Shown: piece by piece, positions 39,876-51,084 of the stretch
Layout of the letters: each line of letters starts with the position of its first letter
Numbering within the stretch: position 1 is the stretch's first letter
NCBI GenBank assembly: GCA_003254885.1
Contig: QANT01007554.1
Coordinates: 1-64,000 of the forward strand
Source: Purshia tridentata
Taxonomy: Eukaryota; Streptophyta; Magnoliopsida; Rosales; Rosaceae
Direction of reading: 5' to 3'
DNA: 64,000 nucleotides
Notes under the pieces: model-generated
What the model saw: the letters and a program-made list of their open reading frames with translations, nothing else
The model's database searches: none
Told to the model about the DNA's origin: nothing
Translations under genes and position numbers: made by a program

Positions 39876-40691
39876 TGTTGGATAAAAAATCGTTTGGGAA
39901 TTAAAACCAAATTCCCACCGTCACGCAACAAGTAATAAATTAGATGAAGAAGAAAATAATAATCAAAGTCAAGAAGAAGATAAACAGATAAACAAGCACA
40001 CACAATCACACCGAGATTTTACGAGGTTCGGCAAAATCCTGCCTACGTCCCCGGGAGAGATCTCCGTTCTTCACTATGAGAATAAACAAGTACAAGATTA
40101 CAATTGGACTAAATCACATAACCCAATCCCCAAATCCCTTGTACACCCTCTCTCAATGTGTTTACCAAGAACCCTAATTCTCTCACCCAAGATTAATTAC
40201 CTAATCTTGATCTCACCACCTAGATTGTGTGTCCCAAGAACTCTCAAGACTAGCTCTCTAAATTCAGAGTCTATCTCGTTCTCTCTCTTTTTCTAGAGCC
40301 TAAATGTCCTATTTATACACAATAGGCCTTTAGAAACCAAACCCAATTGAAGTAGGAAGCCTAAAACCCCCTAAAACTAGGAAAAACACGGAGGACCACG
40401 TGTAGGACCGGTCCTCTACCCAGAGGACCGGTCCTCCAGCAGCTTGGCAGCCCAAAAACCATACAACGCCTCTGTAGGACCGATCCCATGACCATAGGAC
40501 CGGTCCTCTGGGGCGTTTCTTCGAAATTCTTCATCTTTTGGACGCTCCACCTGAACACGAACCTCCTACAACCTTCCTATCTTCAACCAAACCTCTAAGG
40601 ACACTTCCATGGCCTTGAAACACCTCTGAATGAGAGCCAAAACACAACACCACTAGCGTGGTTTTTAGATAGTGTACATAAAGACCCAACA
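39876..40691 (-). mobile_element. solo LTR, Ty1/copia type, - orientation
   Basis: The ends are TGTTGGAT...GACCCAACA, so the element has TG..CA termini on either reading. Read on the - strand it starts TGTTGGGTC. It has a TATA box GTGTATAAATAGG (about 40311-40323), then a leader. Near the end come the words CCCGGGGACGTAGGCAGG and TTTGCCGAACCTCGTAAAAT, which resemble the R/U5 part of plant copia LTRs. It is about 816 bp. No primer-binding site, polymerase genes or second LTR are present. I see no matching 5-bp target duplication (TACTG on the left, ATATA on the right). Confidence 0.72.
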
Positions 40692-41765
40692 ATATACAAG
40701 ATCATTATCAATCAAGCGAACTTTTCAAAATGTATACAATCGCGTCTTTCTCATTTTACTACATGATTAGATGATAGACAGCTCAACCTTATCTGTCAAA
40801 TATCTACCATGAACATCTACACAAGGACCCCGTGTCAAAAAAATTCCTTCAACACCTATACTTTGTATGAGTGATCACACATAAAAAAATTTTCTTGAAT
40901 GGATTGATAAGATGCAGATGATGCTAGGTGGTGGGATAACCTAATAGAGGAAAATAATGAACAAGATGGAAGATTAGATCAACAGCACTAAAAGACAATA
41001 GTTAGGAACTAATTTCAGGACAAAAACTTATTATCTGAACAATAAAGCAAACTCTTCAAATTTAGAAAAAGACAAGCTAGGACAATTTTTGTCTACTAGA
41101 AAGGACATGTATGTCACTTCACCATCCAACTAAATTTGTTTGTTTTCTCAATATATTTAAAATTTAAAAAATTACTATTAAATCAATAAAAAAATTTATG
41201 GGCATAAGCATTTTGTTTACAAAATATTCAATAATGTAAGTCCATGTGCATTGTGGCTTTAAAAATGACAAAGTTGTTCATTTTAACCATGCTCTTCCCC
41301 TTCACCACATTGAGTGAAACTGCATTGCACTGCATTTTAAGGACCAAATATTCTAAGTAAGGATCAAGACGATGTATTGTACCATTCTTGCACCACAAAA
41401 ATTTGACGAATGAATGTTTGTATAAGTCTATTTCATGTGACATTTCTTAGATTGTACATGAGGATCCTATCATACAAGTTCCACATACATACTGTGCAGA
41501 AGACGTACCATATGATAGGCTCATCCAATAATTTTTGCATATAAGGAAAATATACAAAAACAATAAATGAGCTCTTAAATACCTACTACTTTTTTTCTCT
41601 TACGAAACAACTTTTTCACACCACCAATGAAGGAACAAGAAGCTCACACGGGTTGTAACCCACCCCATTTCAGGTAAAAACGTTTCTAAGGCATATTCTA
41701 AACTTTTCTTTTTAGATTTTATCTTCAATATTTTGTCTCTATGTTTGTCTCGATCCCTTCAATTT
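40692..41765. other. AT-rich intergenic spacer
   Basis: No gene seen. The receptor-kinase reading frame does not continue here. No repeat that I can classify. Confidence 0.4.
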
Positions 41766-42184
41766 GTTTGTATTCTTAAGACACCTGTATTTTTTTTTTA
41801 GGCGTTATGATAAGTAGGCTAGCTTTTATCTAGATTTTGGAAAAAATTTAATTATGGCCCACGAATTTTTTTTTTTTTGGGCTCCAAATCAATACTTGAA
41901 CCTTTTATTTTTTTGGTGTCAAAATAGCCCTTGTCATCAGTTCATTCAATAATTTCGTTGAAATAGTTATAGGAGTTTGTATTCTTAAGACACCTGTATT
42001 TTTTTTTTAAGGCGTTATGATAAGTAGGCTAGCTTTTATCTAGATTTTGGAAAAAATTTAATTATGGACCATGAATTTTTTTTTTTTTTGGCTCCAAATC
42101 AATACTTGAACCTTTTATTTTTTTGGTGTCAAAATAGCCCTTGTCATTAGTTCATTCAATAATTTCGTTGAAATAGTTATAGGA
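41766..42184. repeat. 209-bp tandem duplication
   Basis: Copies start with GTTTGTATTCTTAAGACACC at 41766 and 41975. They extend through GGCGTTATGATAAGTAGGCT and two poly-T tracts to CGTTGAAATAGTTATAGGA. They differ at a few sites and in poly-T length. Non-coding. Confidence 0.93.
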
Positions 42185-43369
42185 CTTTTTTTTGTTAAAT
42201 AAATGATAATTTAGTTAAATTTGGGTCAAATTGAGTAAATTATACTAGAGTCAATTTCATTACAATTTTCAACATATGACTCCAATTGAAACCTATTGTG
42301 CACATAAAGAAATGAGTTTTTAGTTTTGAAAGAAGGTTTTGAATAAGTGTTATACTTGGTGTGCAGCAGCTCTTCCATTTGAGAGTAGAGATGGCTTCAC
42401 AAGGTGAGTACCTTCTTGTGTGCATATCTGGAAAACACAACAGAAACAACCACATATATACACAACTTTTTCATTTATTCTCCTATGGTATTGATAACCA
42501 ACTACTTTAATAAAGCAACAACCACACTTATATCAAAATTAAATTTCAAACTAAAACCCTTAATACATGCATTCTATAGTTACAAATTAACTTATAAATA
42601 TACAAAGCACTATGGGATATATCAAAAGAAATCCATATAAAATATAATACAAATAATTTCAATACTAAATTTTTTTTAATTTCACTAACTGTTACTTTTA
42701 AAAATCACGGCCAAGATCGCCTAGAAATTCGATAAGAATATTGTAGTCCTTTAACTAGAACGGGAGAGTGCCATTGCATAACCGAGAGGCCGTGTGTAGA
42801 ATCGAATGTGATTTGATTGTTTTGCGCTGTAAATCTAATTTCTTCTCAAACGATTGTGCGATAAGTAAGGAACAAGAAACTTGCCTAGGTTCATTTTTTG
42901 CCTTGAAAAAAGACTTCACTCGTCATGTGTGATTGTGATTATGTGCTCAAACTCAAAAGTACGAAAAACAGTAGCTTGAGTGATTGGATGTAAGAAAAAA
43001 TAATGGATCTTGATGAAAAAAGTATGAATAACTTGATTATTACGAAATTGAGTAACAATTGTGGTTCTAACAACAAATCTCATGATAAGAAAACATGAAA
43101 CAAAGGCTAAAAGCTTAGACAAAATCGATGAAACCCTAGCAAAGCTAAAACAAAGAACAAGAGCTTGAAAGCTTGAAGAAATTGAGATACTTGAGATCTT
43201 GAAGATTTTGAAAGGGTGTTTTGAAGGTCTTCTCTTTGTGCAAATTGCATGTATTTATAGTGGTTGAACTCTAAAGCCTTGGAAAATCCTTTTCCTTCTA
43301 AGTTAGGATGCTGGCTTGTTTTATCTTAATGCCCAAGTCTTTTTTAATTACCTGATATTCATGGCCAAA
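42185..43369. other. spacer with possible decayed LTR on the - strand
   Basis: No gene. On the - strand a TATA-like CACTATAAATACATG (about 43249-43263) is followed by a leader rich in TTCAAG/TCTTC and then AT-rich sequence to about 42250. This layout resembles an LTR promoter and leader. There is no defined end pair, so I do not call an element. Confidence 0.3.
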
Positions 43370-43452
43370 TGAGAGAGAGGGAAAGAGAAAGAGATGGAGA
43401 GAGAGGAAAGGGGAGAAAGAGAAAGAGAGAGAAAAAAAGGGAGAGGAGGGGG
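43370..43452. repeat. about 80-bp polypurine tract
   Basis: Nearly pure A/G on the + strand (GAGAGAGAGGGAAAGAGAAA-like) with only one or two pyrimidines, about 570 bp upstream of the SUN-protein ATG. Long polypurine tracts can act as GAGA-factor-like sites or form triplex DNA. That role here is speculation. Confidence 0.7.
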
Positions 43453-44014
43453 CCGGCGGCGTGGGGCTCAACTGCCGGCAACGAAGGCAAGAGGTTGACT
43501 CGTGGCTGGTGGTTTTGAGTTTTTTTTTTTTTTCTTTTCTCTTTTTAAATAAAGCACGTTGTTCTTTATTATTTTTTGATAATGGGTGATTGTGGTAATT
43601 TCATAAATTGAATTAAGAGAGTGTGCAATGAGAGAAAAGGAAGTATGCAAAAAAAAGGCGGGTAGTGTAGTATATAGGAAAACTGGGCCACAACTTGTGC
43701 TGTGGTAGTCAAAACCCAAGCCCAAGAAGAAAACAGATCGATCCAAACTTGCGAAAGGTCACACACGCACAGGAATGATTCAAACACCGAAGCGCCCAAA
43801 CCATAGCGTCGGTTTGGATATTCAAACACCGCTCTTTCCAATTTCATTTGATCTCCGATTCCGTCAATCTAATCTTTAATTCAATTCAAACCCTTTGTCC
43901 CTGTTCTCCTCACATTTTCGCTTTCGCATTTTCCCTCGTTTTCACTTTCTCAACCTTCGATTTAAAAATTTTCTGTAAAATTCTGAGAAACTCAGGAATT
44001 CTCAGACTTCATTA

Positions 44015-47000
44015 ATGTCTGCTTCGACCGTATCCATAACGGCGAACCCGGCGACTCGGCGGCGAACCGTCGTCGCCGTCGAGAAGAAGTCCACTAATAT
44101 CGAACTCATCGCCGCCGCCGAACCCCTAAACCACAAAGCCGACGACAGCGCCGCCGCGAATCAGAGAGATCTGAGCCACCATTCCATCAGAGGCGAAGCT
44201 TCCTTCGACCGTTCGGCCCAGCCCAAAAAGGCCGCGGGCACTTCCACTACCATAACGCCCCCATCGGGTCGCCGCTCTCGCAAAACCCTAACCGCTGATC
44301 CCAAGCCACGTTGGCTCACCATCCTCCGAATCTTCTCCAAGAATTTCGTTCTTCTTATTTTGTTAGTGGGTTTGTTTCAGATTGTCCGACGCCTCGCTCT
44401 AGGGCCCGGCGAGGCGGTGCCGATGGCTTTTTCGGACTTGGAGAGCCGAATTGCGGAGGTGGAAGCGTTTGTGAAGAAGACCACGAAGATGGTTCAGGTT
44501 CAGGTTGAGGTCGTGGACCGGAAGATCGATGGCGAGGTCGGAGGGCTGAGAAAGGAAGTGGAGAAGAAGATTGAGGATAAAGGTGTTGCTTTGGAGAGTG
44601 AGTTGAGGAAATTGGAGGCGAGAAATGAAGGGTTGGAGAGGTCAGTGAGCGAATTAAAGACCGTGGAGTGGTTATCGAAGCAGGAGTTTGAGAAGATATA
44701 CGAGGACTTGATGGAGAAGGCGAAGAAGGGCGGTGAGGAGGGCAATTTGGGTGCCAGTTTGGATGATATAAGGGCGTATGCAAGGAATGTGGTTGAGGAA
44801 GAGATGGAGAAGCACGCTGCGGATGGGCTTGGAATGGTGGATTATGCTTTGGCTACTGGTGGGGCTTACGTTGTGAAGCATTCCGAGCCATATTTTCTTG
44901 GGAAAGGGAGTATTTGGTTTGGACAAGGTATGAGGAATCGGGTTCACAGTGATGCTGATAAGATGTTGAGGCCAAGTTTTGGAGAGCCTGGCCAGTGCTT
45001 CCCATTAAAAGGGACTAGTGGGTTTGTTCAGATTAAGTTGCGGACCGCAATTATGCCCGAGGCTATCACTCTGGAACATGTTGCAAAGGTGATGTTTTTG
45101 TTTACTATTTTTTCCTTGTTTCTCCCTGCATTGTTGTATTGTATTTTATTTAGCATTTTGGTTGTGCTGTGTATACTTCATTTGGTTGACAGTTTAATCA
45201 GTTGAAATTTTATAGTTCTAAAATCTATGCAGCCTTAACATTTAAAAGTCTTAAAACCATCTTAGCTATAAATCCAATAAAAAATTTACTGTTGTGGTTA
45301 TATGGATTGTTAAAGGATTTTTCAAGGGTTTGTTGATACTAACTCACAGTCAGTAGTGGACTAGGAATGTGGGCTTGAAATATATAGTCATGAGCCTTCA
45401 TGCAAGAGTAGGTTTTTTGCTGTTATTGGTACTTTCAGAGGGTTTACTTTTGTGAGACCAGGTTATTTGCGTGATTAGCTCTAATGAAGTAAAGGGACAG
45501 ATTACAAGATTCCAGTCCACATATAGATTGAACTTTTAATTATGAATCATATTCATGTTTAATTTGTGGTTGATATTTAATTTTTTGGTTATTTCATATA
45601 CTGCATGTAAATTAAATTTGTGGAACCTCTGCAAGGTGCTTTGAAGTAGTCTAGATCTCGTCTGCTGGTTTTTCGACCTTTAGATTATATTGGCTTAAAA
45701 CTTGGGTATGGGCGACATGGCTACATACTGTCTTGTTCAACCTAGACCATCCTGAATTGATAGAAGAGTCATGCGCTGGGCTGCCTTTCTTTAGGTTAGA
45801 TGGTTTGAAAGGGTTGAAAATGGTTATTGAATAAGCAAAGCTTTGATTAGACCTTCTGAACCTTCATTTTGTTTAAAGGTGGCTTAATGTCTACAATCGC
45901 CCTTCCCTGGTTCTACAAACAAAACCCTCTGGTAGGGTTTCAGTTATGTTCGTTGCTTCCCTGGTCATACAATTGAAACACAACCGAGACCCTTCAACTC
46001 TTCAAGCCTCAGTCATGTTCTTTTCTTTTTCTTTTTCTTTTTTGGAAATTTTGCGGACATCCTTTTATATTCTGGACTGTATGTGTGTGTGTGTGCACAC
46101 ACACTATTATATACTTTTTGATTTCTATTTATAATATAGAATTTTGAAAGTCTTCTGATTTGAGTTAAGAAGTCTATGTAGTTTCTGAGTAGTTGGTAGA
46201 TGCTATATTTGACACTGCAGTTTTATTTGTTTTAATTTACATTGATCGACGAAAGAATAAATTATTTATTATATAACTAGATTGTGCTTTTCTTAGATAA
46301 ATAAAGAATAAATTATGGTGATGGGCTGCAGCATACACAGAAGGTGATCGCTCAGATTGACATTAGGGTGGAGCTTTTGGATATTCATTTGCTAAAAACT
46401 TGTGTCAGAGTACCCATCAAAAAAAGAAAAAACTTCTGTCAGAGTCATAGATGTTGGCCTACAAATACTTTTTCATGTTTGTTGATGTGTTTGATGGATG
46501 AATTAGAGTTGTTATGTCGAGCAGTCTATTTTTTAGAATACAGAGGGCTTATTCTGTTTAAATATAATGTATGAAAGAGCAATGTTCAAAAAGAAATGTG
46601 TTTGATTTGGTTGTAAATTTGTGGAAAAGTGGATGGAATGCTTATGTTGGTCAAGAACCAGCCTACATTTGCTTATATGGTAGGCTTTTGGGTTTATAAA
46701 CTCATAGGAAGGCCTGGATTGTGAAAGGAGGAGTTGAGTTTAGGATTTGTTTGTAGGCTACGTAGCAAGCAAATATGAAACAGTTAGGTAGACAGAAGTT
46801 TAGGGTCATGAGTTTAGGGTTTGTTGGAACCAACAAATAAACAAAAAGCTTACCTTTTACAGGCTGGTTGCAGGAGTGTGACAGCATCTACAAATAATAT
46901 GTGAATGTTAACCATGCCGAGAATAAAGAAGGGTAAAGACAAGGAAAGAACTGGGCAAGCCTTTGATAATCTTAAACAACTTAATTTTTCATTTAATGAA

Positions 47001-48033
47001 GCCTTATTTTTTTTAAAAAAAAACTTGCATGCTATGCTGGAAACTTATGGAAATCCACAAAATGGAGATCCACAAATATAACAAGTCTACTCTGGCTGCA
47101 ACTATTTCACCTTTGACTCAGTAAAGAGCATTCCAATATTTTAGTATATACCAAATACATTGATTTTTGTAATGGTTTCTTGCTCAGTGTAATGCATTTA
47201 CAAAAATAAATGTATATACCAAATACATCTTTCTAAGGCTAATATATCTGGTTATTTACACTTGAATTCTGGTTCATGAGGCCTGCTAATGGAATGGAAT
47301 TCTGACATGTAAACAGTGTTAGAAAGATGGGTGAGGTGAAGAAAAAAAAAAGGATATGACCCAAACCATTATGCATTCACTTACGGTGTATATTTCCTCG
47401 CAGTATTTGGTGGTGAGAGTAGCATTTCTGATCTATGCTGTTACTTTGCTCGGAAATTAACTTTGTTTACAATAAAATTTGAATTTTTCGTATATTTGTG
47501 TTGCGATGCAACACTTTGCACCAGTATATTGTATTGTAGTGCTGAAGTATCACAGCATGTGAACCAAAGAACATGAAAATGAATTTATCTCCTCATAACA
47601 TTTCTTCTGACTTGATTTCAACACCATTGTTCTCTCTCGGTGCATTTGAACATCTGTATGTGCTTGTTTTTACTGTTATTCAAAAGATATGTTTTCTTTT
47701 CTAACATATTTGTTTTTTTCCGAACAGAGAGTTGCTTATGACAGATCAAGTGCTCCCAGGGACTGCAGGGTGTCTGGGTGGCTGCAAACACCCAGTGATT
47801 TAGAAGTTGACACAGAGAAAATGTTTCTTTTGGCTGAATTTACATATGACCTTGAGAAGAGCAATGCTCAGACCTTCAATGTGTTGGACTCGGCTGTGGC
47901 TGGCATTGTTGATACTGTGAGGTTGGACTTCACATCCAACCATGGAAGCTCTTCCCATACTTGCATATATCGATTGAGAGTGCATGGCCATGAACCTGAG
48001 GCTGTTGCTGTGATGCCCATGCAGCATTCTTAA
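44015..48033 (+). CDS. SUN2: SUN-domain inner nuclear envelope protein (SUN1/SUN2-like)
   Basis: Two exons (44015-45088 and 47728-48033) give 459 residues, the size of the short C-terminal SUN proteins AtSUN1/2. Order of parts: an Arg/Ser-rich nucleoplasmic tail with a basic patch RRSRK (86-90), one transmembrane helix (about 109-126, [14 protein letters not shown]), a perinuclear coiled coil (about 139-265), and the SUN domain (about 275-455). SUN-domain words: [51 protein letters not shown], and the C-terminal [10 protein letters not shown]. The family binds KASH proteins across the nuclear envelope (LINC complex) and affects nuclear shape and meiotic chromosome movement. The intron is long (about 2.6 kb) and contains a TG/CA microsatellite near 46081-46103. 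The exon joint [12 protein letters not shown] keeps the frame. Whether it is SUN1 or SUN2 cannot be decided here. Confidence 0.95.
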
Positions 48034-48862
48034 TACCCAACCCAACCCAACATACTGCGCCTCAGGCCACGTCTGTATACCCATTCTAATACCAATTGTT
48101 CCCTATTTTTAGTTTCTTCTGTTTAGATCTAGACTTCTGGTTGTCTGCGTTTAGAGTTCTCGATATCCTGTATTATCTCTAGATTTAGGGTTATCTAGTA
48201 ATTGTGTATTCTGTGTATTGTTAGGTTTCTCATTTCATTTGAATATCAAGGACACACAAAACCTTTTTCTTTTTTTCTTCATTTTATCCTCGGCAAAGAA
48301 ATCAACCAGGTTTCGAAAATGAGTAGGCGTTATTGTCTGTGTATGAGTCACACATTTGTAGGGCTCATCTTTTTACACAGGACTGTGCTGAACTGGACTA
48401 TTATCAGGGATTGTACTGGGTGTACTGTTCTTTTATTACAAGGAGATTTGATTATAGGATTTTTGTTCATGGTCAATGTGCATGCCATTCATAATAAATG
48501 TTGGATAAATAGACGCTTCTTATGCTGATAATATTTATTATTATTTCAAGTGTGGTTTTATTTGAATTCATCACTTTTTTTAAGTTTTGAAGTTCCTTTC
48601 AAAGTCCTAGACATGGCGTATTGCCAAAACCAGAACCTGGCATCGTGGCTATGGAGCCATGTCCGGAAGTCTACAGTGTAAACAAACTAATTTAGTTGGA
48701 ACTGATTTTTATTGGGAAATTTATTATCCGATTCAATCATATCGGTTTTTGAGTTTAAAATTCAATCTAATCCAAAACCATATAACCAAGCTATGGACTA
48801 TGTGATCTTGTCTACAATAACAAAGAATTATGAAACTAACTTAATTGGATTGCATTGCATTT
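48034..48862. other. SUN gene 3' UTR and spacer
   Basis: No gene seen. The first 400-500 bp are T-rich 3' UTR-like sequence. ORFs in this part are short and without features. Confidence 0.45.
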
Positions 48863-49181
48863 TCACTGAGAAATTTGTCATTCAATTCAATAATGCCGGT
48901 TTTGAAACGTAGAAATCTAAGTCAATAATGTTAATTTTTAAATAATAATATTAAAAATTCCACCTTATTTTTCCAACTTTTGTTTTTCACTTTATGTTTT
49001 ATATGTTTTATTTTTAAATTTTTAATATCCAATGTATAAATGGCATATAAGTTGTAAAACAAAAATTAAAAAAATAAGGTAGAATCTCTAGCATTATTGT
49101 TTTAAATTTTAACATTATTGGTTTAGATTTCTACGTTTCAACACCAACATGATTGAATTGAATGACAAATTTCTTGGTGAC
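48863..49181. mobile_element. fold-back MITE-like element
   Basis: The left arm contains AAATTTGTCATTCAATTCAA, then GAAACGTAGAAATCTAA and CAATAATGTTAA. The right arm carries the same three blocks in inverted order (TTAACATTATTGG, TTAGATTTCTACGTTTC, TTGAATTGAATGACAAATTT). The arms are each about 150 bp and meet at an AT-rich centre. No target-site duplication is clear and no protein is encoded. Confidence 0.75.
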
Positions 49182-49353
49182 ACTAATTAGAGTGCCTCGG
49201 TGGATTTAACCGAATTGGATTGAGAAAATTTTTTATAAAAAAAACTAGAAGGTCACTACAATTTTTGAATGCCAAGAAAAAATAATTTTAATTTTGAAAG
49301 CCTTAAAAAAAAAAAAATCATATTTGTTTTAAAATTTGTATTTTGTAAAAAGA

Positions 49354-49750
49354 TGGAGGTTGGGTTTAAGAGCGGGCCTACAGGTGTGGCCAAGGGGGTG
49401 CCGGCGCGTGTACACCCAATTCCGGAGGAGGAGTATTCCATATTGCAGTAAGAGACCTCGTTGCTCTGATAAGCCAACGAGTGTTACACAATTGTAAGCA
49501 CTTCCCTTTATCCTTGTAAGACCAAGGGTGGAAACTATGGCCAGCCTGCGGGTGGCCCCTCTCACTACCCACGCGCGTGGACTTTCACTCTCTTCCAGGA
49601 GCCAGAAATGGCACGCCGGCAAGGGCCCACCAGCCCCCGAAGCACGTGCCATAAGTTGTCCGTCTTAAATTAACCTTCCCCGTTGCACCTTTAATGCCCC
49701 CACTTGGGTCACAAGCCCACGTGACAGAGCTCGGCGGCCTAGTTCAGTAG
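49354..49750. other. GC-rich island, probably a transposable-element piece
   Basis: About 400 bp rich in GC and CpG (for example GGTGCCGGCGCGTGTACACC near 49398 and CCACGCGCGTGG near 49569), set in very AT-rich surroundings. No long ORF is coherent. Just downstream, near 49790-49801, the word TTCGATGTGGGAC resembles a motif common near plant retroelement termini. The element family is unknown to me. Confidence 0.4.
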
Positions 49751-50787
49751 ATTATAGTACATTAAGGACCAGACTAGACCATATTATTTCGATGTGGGAC
49801 AATGAGAATGGGATGTCTAATATTTCACATAATGCCAAGGAAGATTTTAAACTTACATCGATATTTGTGAGGCTATTTCTAGCTTGTTTTGTTTAATTAA
49901 TTTCAAGCTTTCAAATTATCTAATAAATTAATAATAGAACATTTGCTTTGAAACTCTCCATACAAATACAATACCTAATACTTTTTCATATAGTTATACA
50001 TTACTAGATCATAATATAACAAAAATTTAAGAACATATAAATATCAAAGACGGATCACAACCATCTTATAAATCCATAAACGTAATTCATATTTTTGTTT
50101 TTAATTTCAAGACTCAAACTTAAAGACCTAAACTTTTATTTCATCCTTCCCAATCCCACTTGAGCTAAATCTCATGGACATAAATATGGTTCTTATGGTT
50201 CTTATTACATTAGTATCATTGACCTAATCCACTAACTAATATCATGTATTTTGGTGTGTTGAAAAATACTAATTTGTCTATTTCATATTTTTCATTACTT
50301 ATGGGCATGAAATTACGATGTTGTTCTGTCTTATTTTTTCACCCAACTTATCTATATATCTCTTATTAAAATTAGAAAAATATATGAAATCACTTTTTCC
50401 ACCTTACATTATTCCTAGATTACCCTTTAGTATACTAACTCATGAAATACTCACCTGCTAAGTACTATTTCTACCCACCCACAAATCGTCTTTGGTAATT
50501 TATTTCTTCCATGAACCCTAATTTTACATTGTCAATACAACTTAAAATTGATAAAACTATTGGGCTTATGCCCATTGAAATGTATAATTAATTTTTTTTA
50601 TGCGTTTGATGTACAATTGCTTTCCAACTAGTCAATTATATTAATTGAACAGTGAAAATTAATCAAATACATGTTTTTAATGTTTGATGTGAATATGTGT
50701 TTGGCTGTGTGATTGATGCTTTTGTTAGTTTAAATTGACATTTACATACCAATATCTTCAAGCCTTCCCTTCCACATGATGAGAAAC
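49751..50787. other. AT-rich intergenic spacer
   Basis: Very AT-rich sequence with no gene or clear repeat. Confidence 0.4.
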
Positions 50788-51084
50788 TTAGGTATCGTTT
50801 GGTGCATAGGATAATATTGGATAGAATATATAACTAAATTCATATGTATTCAAGAAAAAAGTTTCTAACTTAAATTTATAACATGTATTAAGATGGACTA
50901 ATCATAAGGAAAATTTATTCCTTTTAATTGCCTCCCAAAAAATGAGAGGATTAAATAATCTATTTTCTTTCCATCTTCTTTCTTCAATTTAGAACACATC
51001 ATTCATGTTCTTCTATGAATACACATGAACATGAATGAACCATTTATCATATCCAATACTATCATATATACCAAACGAAGACTA
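50788..51084. mobile_element. MITE with CGTTTGGT-type terminal inverted repeats
   Basis: The left end reads TTAGGTATCGTTTGGTGCAT and continues AGGATAATATTGGATAG. The right end on the other strand reads TTAGTCTTCGTTTGGTATAT and continues ATGATAGTATTGGATATG. The imperfect terminal inverted repeats are about 38 bp. The element is about 297 bp, non-coding and AT-rich inside. CGTTTGGT termini are common in PIF/Harbinger and hAT MITEs. The exact target duplication is uncertain. Confidence 0.75.

Noticed and set aside
44355-44783. 142-codon Pro/Ser-rich - strand ORF
   Set aside because: Antisense to the SUN exon 1 coiled-coil region. The composition is a by-product of GAG/AAG codons on the other strand.
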